Below are positions 5,351 through 9,175 of a DNA stretch of 9,175 nt, piece after piece. The notes beneath the pieces are model-generated. The model worked only from the letters and a program-made list of their open reading frames with translations, searched no databases and had not been told where the DNA came from. Position 1 is the stretch's first letter, and each line of letters begins with the position of its first letter. Location: assembly GCA_903887035.1 (NCBI GenBank), contig CAISOG010000177.1, positions 1 to 9,175 of the forward strand, given 5' to 3'. The DNA is from an uncultured Holosporaceae bacterium (GTDB lineage: Bacteria; Pseudomonadota; Alphaproteobacteria; CAISOG01). The position numbers and the translations under genes were made by a program.

Positions 5351-5596
5351 CTAGACGTTAATCACAAACAGGATGATCATGACGACCACAAAGGCCAGCA
5401 ACGCCAAGAATTCGATGGCGGCAAAGCCGATGATCATGACGGGGAAAACCGCGGGGCGAGCCTCAGGGTTGCGACCAAGCGCGCTAGCACACTCAGAAAA
5501 CAAACGACCAAGCGCTAAGGCAGCGCCAATGAAAACAAAGGCTACGGCAGCTGCAGTAACCAATTTGACCGACATAAATAGGGTTGCACCTTCCAT
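5351..5596 (-). CDS. atpE: F0F1 ATP synthase subunit c
   Basis: Subunit c forms the rotating proton-carrying ring. The 81-residue protein is a helical hairpin: helix 1 about 12-34, the cytoplasmic loop with R42-N43-P44 that contacts F1, and helix 2 about 50-78. The proton-binding carboxylate is E62 (IGFAAIEFLALLAF). The residues after it (F63, L64) are not the Ser/Thr expected at a sodium site, so proton coupling is inferred. The helix-packing motif in helix 1 is G24-x-A26-x-A28-x-G30 rather than GxGxGxG, and helix 1 ends unusually with RLFSECASALG, including a charged E35 and a cysteine C36. AAGGAG about 8 nt before ATG at 5596 is the best ribosome binding site in the chain, in keeping with the high copy number of c per complex. 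Confidence 0.95.
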   Translation of the reverse strand: MEGATLFMSVKLVTAAAVAFVFIGAALALGRLFSECASALGRNPEARPAVFPVMIIGFAAIEFLALLAFVVVMIILFVINV

Positions 5597-5664
5597 GGTA
5601 ACGTCTCCTTACAGTTAAAAAAGTTTGGGGTGAAAAAAATTGGTGCCTTCTGTTGCCACAAGCC
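5597..5664 (-). other. Longest intercistronic gap of the atp chain (atpB-atpE)
   Basis: This 68-nt gap contrasts with the 6-14 bp gaps elsewhere. On the minus strand it holds two T-rich tracts (around 5633-5640 and 5616-5621) and the AAGGAG site for atpE. No stable hairpin is visible. A U-rich leader ahead of atpE is reminiscent of the translational enhancer known upstream of atpE in E. coli, but that link is only an inference. Confidence 0.35.
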
Positions 5665-6399
5665 TTAGTGAAGGTCAATGGCATCGTGCAAATAAATGCT
5701 GACCAACAGGGTAAAAATATAGGCCTGCAAAAACGCCACAAACAGCTCAAAGGCAAAGATCATGACGTTGCCGAACAGTGGTAACACCGCCAGCAGTCCC
5801 GATGTTGTGCAGAAAAAGGCAAAAACCTTAATCATGATGTGGCCGGCCAGCATATTGGCAAACAACCTGATGGCCAGACTAAGCGGCTTAGCCAAAAAGC
5901 TGACCACCTCAATGGGAACGATAATGGGCGCAATGAAAAGGGGAGCCCCTGATGGCATGAACAGCTTAAAAAAGCCCAGGCCGTGCTTGGTAAAGCCCGT
6001 GCCGATAACCACCCCGATACTGATTAACGCCAGGGTCAGGGTGACGCTGATATGGCTGGTATAGGTAAAGGCATAGGGTAACAGGCCAATCAGATTGCCC
6101 AACAAAACAAACAAAAACAGGGTTAGCAAAAAAGGCACAAAGGGCTTGCCCTTATCCCCCAAATTGCTTTGCGCCAGATTATGCACAAATTCATACGGCC
6201 ATTCGGACAATGCTTGCCAACGGCTGGGCAACAGTTGCAACCTGCGGGTGGCAAAAACCAACAGTGCGGAGGCAACCAACACGCCGACCAGGGCATGCAG
6301 GGCAGAGTTGGTAAGAGCAAGGTCAAAACCCGCAATATTCAGATCCGCCAACTTATGCAGTTGGAATTGCTTCATGGGATCAAAACTACCGCCAGCCAT
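5665..6399 (-). CDS. atpB: F0F1 ATP synthase subunit a
   Basis: Subunit a provides the two proton half-channels beside the c ring. The 244-residue protein has the expected membrane helices: about 33-52, 88-108 (FLLTLFLFVLLGNLIGLLPYA with the conserved N102), 114-134, 152-172, a long helix 175-200 and a last one about 207-238. The essential arginine is R178 in KPLSLAIRLFANMLAGH (171-187). E218 and Q225 in the last helix (FELFVAFLQAYIF) match the partner residues of the channel. ATG at 6399 lies 6 bp after the atpI stop with AGGA about 10 nt upstream; an internal ATG at residue 9 is a less likely start. Confidence 0.96.
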   Translation of the reverse strand: MAGGSFDPMKQFQLHKLADLNIAGFDLALTNSALHALVGVLVASALLVFATRRLQLLPSRWQALSEWPYEFVHNLAQSNLGDKGKPFVPFLLTLFLFVLLGNLIGLLPYAFTYTSHISVTLTLALISIGVVIGTGFTKHGLGFFKLFMPSGAPLFIAPIIVPIEVVSFLAKPLSLAIRLFANMLAGHIMIKVFAFFCTTSGLLAVLPLFGNVMIFAFELFVAFLQAYIFTLLVSIYLHDAIDLH

Positions 6400-6405
6400 C
6401 GTCTG

Positions 6406-6771
6406 TTAATCCTGTTCGCGTTGGTCGTTTACGGCCTGGCCGTTGGTTGCGGCATCAGCGGTTTTGTGTGCGTCCGTTTCGGACGCATCCAACACCGCCA
6501 TCTGCTGTTGCAAGGCCTTTATCACATTAAAACCAGCCAGACCAGCACCTAAAAAGAAAAAAACAATAGAAAATAGAGGCAGGCTGTCAATCCAGCGATC
6601 CAGGGCATAGCCAACCGCCCCCGCCAGCAGCAGGGTGGCCGCCATTTGCGAGCTTAGCTGCAGGCTCGCACTCAATCCCTTGCCCATAATTTGCCGCACA
6701 TCCGCATCTTTTAGCGCCTCACGCGCAGACATTTTCGGCTCTTCTGAAGAGTCCTTAGGGGGCAACGGCAT
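6406..6771 (-). CDS. atpI: ATP synthase assembly protein AtpI
   Basis: AtpI is a small membrane protein that helps c-ring assembly and is usually the first gene of atp operons. The 121-residue product has a charged N-terminus and two membrane helices (about 38-57, LQLSSQMAATLLLAGAVGYA, and 65-86, LPLFSIVFFFLGAGLAGF), with the family's G-rich GYALDRW turn between. A soluble Ala/Asp/Gln tail occupies 97-121. The ATG at 6771-6769 overlaps the TAA of the upstream DsbA-like gene by one base (TAATG), a coupling arrangement that supports this start. Met14 is an alternative start. The match is by position and topology more than by sequence motif, which is normal for AtpI. Confidence 0.85.
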   Translation of the reverse strand: MPLPPKDSSEEPKMSAREALKDADVRQIMGKGLSASLQLSSQMAATLLLAGAVGYALDRWIDSLPLFSIVFFFLGAGLAGFNVIKALQQQMAVLDASETDAHKTADAATNGQAVNDQREQD

Positions 6772-7511
6772 TAGGGGGCAGGCTTAGGCGCTGTTGGGGC
6801 AGGAGTGGGCGCCGCAGCCGCCAAAGCCTTATTGATGGCGGCCTCAAAGGTTGCATAGTCGCGTGCGCCAACCACCATCTCATTACCAACGACAAAGGAT
6901 GGGGTTGATTGAATCTTAAAGTTGGTATCGGCAACCTGACGTTTTGCCAAAATTTGGTTCAGAACGCGGTCATTGGCGTTGCAGGCCTTCAGCTTGTCAT
7001 CATTCAGGCCAGACAGGCGGGCATAGCGCATCACCGCGGTTTGGGGATCCCGATCCCCCGCCCATTTTGCCTGTTCGTTATACAGCAGGTCGATTAGGGT
7101 GAAAAACTGGGCTGGATCCGCGCAACGCGCCGCCACCGCCGCCCGCAGTGCCACCCCATCCAACGGGTAATCGCGCACCACCCAACGCACCTTGCCGGTG
7201 TCGATATAGGCCGCCTTAATTTTGGGCAGAATGTCTTTGTGAAACGCCGCGCAATGGGAGCAGGTCAGCGAGGAATACTCAAAAACCGTCAATGGCGCGG
7301 TGGCCGACCCAATAGGCCGATCCAAATCATCCAGCGCTTTGGGATCCCCTCCCTTGGCGGCGGCGGGGTTGCTGGCCGCCTGTTTTTCCTCAGCCAGACT
7401 GGGCGTTGCCATCGCCACTCCCAGAGCCAGCATCAAACCTAGCATTAAACCAAGGCTTAGCGATGGAATGGAGGTTGGGGCAGAAAGACGGGGAAAAGAA
7501 AAGCGAATCAT
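6771..7511 (-). CDS. DsbA-family periplasmic thiol oxidoreductase
   Basis: The 246-residue product has an N-terminal signal peptide (hydrophobic segment about 18-36, likely cleavage after SLA at residue 40). A thioredoxin-fold DsbA/thioredoxin_4 domain follows from about 66 to 230. The redox centre is C84-S-H-C87 in SSLTCSHCAAFH, and the cis-proline is P204 in STPSF. A second pair, C130 and C177, lies in the inserted helical domain. It is expected to make or reshuffle disulfides in exported proteins in the periplasm. The extreme C-terminus is a Pro/Ala-rich tail (231-246). The start ATG at 7511 overlaps the dciA TGA (ATGA). In alphaproteobacteria, as I recall, such a gene commonly sits with mutY and DUF721 and is followed by smc; here atpI follows instead. 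Confidence 0.9.
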   Translation of the reverse strand: MIRFSFPRLSAPTSIPSLSLGLMLGLMLALGVAMATPSLAEEKQAASNPAAAKGGDPKALDDLDRPIGSATAPLTVFEYSSLTCSHCAAFHKDILPKIKAAYIDTGKVRWVVRDYPLDGVALRAAVAARCADPAQFFTLIDLLYNEQAKWAGDRDPQTAVMRYARLSGLNDDKLKACNANDRVLNQILAKRQVADTNFKIQSTPSFVVGNEMVVGARDYATFEAAINKALAAAAPTPAPTAPKPAP

Positions 7512-8140
7512 GGTTTACGGCTTTCGGTAGAACGTGAATCAATATGATATTGCAGCGATTGAAGGGCTTCGGCAAGGGGGCTGGGCAGATTGTCGGCGGC
7601 GGCGGGCAGGGGTTGTAGGGTAGGGGGCAAAGTAGTGGGCTGTAGCCGCGCCATCCGTCTGGGTTGGCCAGTTGGGTTGGGTGCCATGGTGGTGGTGGCC
7701 AGCGGTTGTTGCTTCAGCCGGATGGCGGCGACGGCGGGATAGCCGAAATAGCCATTGATCCGTTGTTGCAGTTGCGGCAGTTGATAGCCGATGTCCAGGG
7801 CAAAGGCGGGCTCAACCACCAACGTCAGGTTCAGCCCCGCTTGTGCCCCCCCATGCACCCCCTTAGCCTGGCTTTTTCCTGCGCTGTTGACGGCGCCTTT
7901 GCCTGCGGTTTTCGCGGCCGCAGCAGCAGGATTGCTGGTTGAGGTGCGGCTAAGGCTGGCCAGCTGGCAACAGGCCGCCACCTCCTCCCCCACTATTGCT
8001 GGCCAATCCATCCGCAACGCCTGCGCGGTGGTCAGCTGGCGGCCAAAGCGTTGGCGCAACAGGGGCAGGGCGACATCGTCCAGCCGCTGGCTGCGGTTGG
8101 CGCGGCGGGCAACAAAATCCTTGCTTGTAAAGGTATTCAT
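7508..8140 (-). CDS. dciA: DciA family (DUF721) predicted helicase-loading protein
   Basis: DciA/DUF721 proteins are the ancestral loaders of the replicative helicase DnaB. The 210-residue product has the N-terminal half of the domain at about 10-58 (LTTAQALRMDWPAIVGEEVAA at 36-56, with the conserved W-x-x-IVG). The second half runs about 103-143 (LNLTLVVEPAFALDIGYQL, then QQRINGYFGYPAVAAIRLKQ). Between them lies a low-complexity Ala/Gly/Lys/Ser stretch (about 62-100) that looks disordered. A Pro/Leu/Gln-rich tail (145-210) follows, as is common in alphaproteobacterial members. ATG at 8140 has AGGA 7 nt upstream. It heads the eight-gene minus-strand chain and overlaps the next gene by 4 bp. 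Its start codon overlaps the mutY start on the other strand. Role in DnaB loading is inferred from the family. Confidence 0.82.
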   Translation of the reverse strand: MNTFTSKDFVARRANRSQRLDDVALPLLRQRFGRQLTTAQALRMDWPAIVGEEVAACCQLASLSRTSTSNPAAAAAKTAGKGAVNSAGKSQAKGVHGGAQAGLNLTLVVEPAFALDIGYQLPQLQQRINGYFGYPAVAAIRLKQQPLATTTMAPNPTGQPRRMARLQPTTLPPTLQPLPAAADNLPSPLAEALQSLQYHIDSRSTESRKP

Positions 8141-9175
8141 GCGCCAATCCTATACCATGACCGCTGCATCGTCCACATCCGCAACGCCCTTTCCTGGCCG
8201 CGCCGCCCTGCTGGCCTGGTATGATCAGCATCGTCGCACCCTGCCTTGGCGGATGGTGGCGGGGGGCGCGCTGCCCGACCCCTATCATGTTTGGCTTAGT
8301 GAGGTGATGTTGCAGCAAACCACGGTGGCCACCGTGCGGCAACGATTCCCCGACTTTCTGGCCGAATTTCCCACCCTGCAACAGCTGGCGGTGGCGCCAT
8401 TGGATGATGTTCTGCGCGCCTGGGCGGGGCTGGGCTATTATCGGCGGGCGCACCAGCTGCACGCGGCGGCGCAAATTCTGTGGCATCAGCATGGCGGCGT
8501 CTGGCCGCATCAGCCCAGCCTGCTGGCTAAGTTGCCTGGCTTTGGTGCCTATACTGCGGCGGCGGTGGCGGGAATCGCCTTTGAGCAGCCGGTTCTGGCG
8601 GTGGACACCAACGTGGCGCGGGTAATGGCGCGGCTGTTTTGCCTGTCCGATCTGCCCCCCGCGTTGAACAAAAGCGCGGCGCAGGCGGGGGCGGGGCTGG
8701 TGGCGCCGCATCGGTGCGGTGATTTGGTGCAGGCGGTGATGGAGCTGGGTAGTCTGGTTTGCCGTGCCCGCCAGCCAAGCTGTGGCCTGTGCCCGTTGCA
8801 GCAGCACTGTCAGGCCTATCAGCGCGGGGTGGTGGATGATTACCCCAGGGCTGCACCAAAACTGGCTAAGCCGACCCGCTATGTCATCGCCTGGTGGTTG
8901 CAGGATGCCCAGGGGCAAATCCTGTGGCAACGGCGCCCCGATCAGGGGCTGTTGGCGGGGCTGTGGTCATTGCCGCTTAGCCCGTTTTTGGCGGCGGAGC
9001 CGGATGACGGCCTGGCGGCCAGCCTTGCCCCGCTGCCCACCCAACCCAGCCGCCTGGTGGCATTGGTGCGGCATAGCTTCACCCATTTTCATTTGCAGCT
9101 GAGTTTGTATCATCAGCCCTGCCCCTTTTCCTTAACCAACCCCAGCCCCAACTCTAGCTCCAACTCCAACTCCAA
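8139..9175 (+). CDS. mutY: A/G-specific adenine DNA glycosylase, partial at the right edge
   Basis: MutY removes adenine mispaired with 8-oxoguanine. The 345 residues in the window (numbered from ATG 8139) show the whole catalytic core: LPWR and VWLSEVMLQQT with catalytic E55, the helix-hairpin-helix LPGFGAYTAAA (about 132-142), and AVDTNVARV with D156. The iron-sulfur cluster ligands are C208-x6-C215-x2-C218-x5-C224. A C-terminal NUDIX-like 8-oxoG recognition domain follows, with GLWSLP and the HSFTHFHL signature. ATG at 8139 has AAAGG 5 nt upstream; the in-frame ATG at 8157 (six residues shorter) has no such site but remains possible. The open frame has no stop up to the edge and ends in an Asn/Ser/Pro dipeptide tail, so only the last part is missing. 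Confidence 0.93.
   Translation, partial: MRQSYTMTAASSTSATPFPGRAALLAWYDQHRRTLPWRMVAGGALPDPYHVWLSEVMLQQTTVATVRQRFPDFLAEFPTLQQLAVAPLDDVLRAWAGLGYYRRAHQLHAAAQILWHQHGGVWPHQPSLLAKLPGFGAYTAAAVAGIAFEQPVLAVDTNVARVMARLFCLSDLPPALNKSAAQAGAGLVAPHRCGDLVQAVMELGSLVCRARQPSCGLCPLQQHCQAYQRGVVDDYPRAAPKLAKPTRYVIAWWLQDAQGQILWQRRPDQGLLAGLWSLPLSPFLAAEPDDGLAASLAPLPTQPSRLVALVRHSFTHFHLQLSLYHQPCPFSLTNPSPNSSSNSNS
9140..9175 (+). repeat. Hexanucleotide tandem repeat in the mutY 3' end
   Basis: Six consecutive 6-bp units run to the window edge. The first three are degenerate (CCCCAG, CCCCAA, CTCTAG) and the last three are identical (CTCCAA, 9158-9175). Six bases equal two codons, so changes in copy number would keep frame and would lengthen or shorten an Asn-Ser tail. 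Whether it continues past the edge cannot be seen. Confidence 0.75.

Noticed and set aside
7950..8930. 326-codon minus-strand frame rich in Arg, Pro, His and Gln
   Set aside because: It lies opposite mutY, which shows every catalytic and cluster ligand residue; the long antisense frame is a GC-rich coding artefact.

Overview
The window looks like a chromosomal housekeeping segment from an alphaproteobacterium. The evidence is phylogenetically patterned gene content: separate b and b' subunits in an F0-only ATP synthase cluster (no F1 genes), an NDUFA12-type complex I accessory subunit, a DUF2155 protein next to mlaD, a zinc-free ribosomal protein L31, and a mutY / DUF721 (DciA) / DsbA-like group. 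Most genes are fairly GC-rich by eye. I cannot place it below class level.

Layout. Positions 1-266 are non-coding as far as I can see and end in a good promoter and ribosome binding site. These drive an unrecognised 60-residue protein gene (267-449, +) whose base composition is more AT-rich than its neighbours. A strong bidirectional hairpin terminator (541-576) separates it from convergent rpmE (617-850, -), which has its own sigma70-like promoter (888-915). Positions 927-1157 carry a composite intergenic repeat: two direct 43-bp copies flank a REPIN-like pair of inverted hairpins. Then on the minus strand come NDUFA12 (2624-2986), mlaD (1857-2438) and the DUF2155 gene (1200-1850). A RidA-family gene (3118-3597, +) diverges from NDUFA12.

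From 8140 down to 3608 the minus strand holds one tightly packed gene chain: dciA, a DsbA-like thiol oxidoreductase, atpI, atpB, atpE, atpF', atpF and a HAD phosphatase. It shows ATGA and TAATG start/stop overlaps and 6-bp gaps, so it is probably one transcription unit. Divergent to it, mutY (8139 to the window end, +) encodes the A/G mismatch adenine glycosylase. Its start overlaps the dciA start, and it leaves the window inside a hexanucleotide tandem repeat.

Functionally, the long chain builds the membrane proton channel and stalk of ATP synthase, preceded by a predicted helicase-loading protein and a periplasmic thiol oxidoreductase. The mlaD/DUF2155/NDUFA12 side concerns outer-membrane lipid transport and respiratory complex I. 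I found no defence system, prophage, insertion sequence, CRISPR array or clearly new multi-gene system. The most unusual items are the small orphan gene, the composite repeat, the alanine-substituted glycine motif in subunit c, and the joining of dciA-dsbA to the F0 genes.
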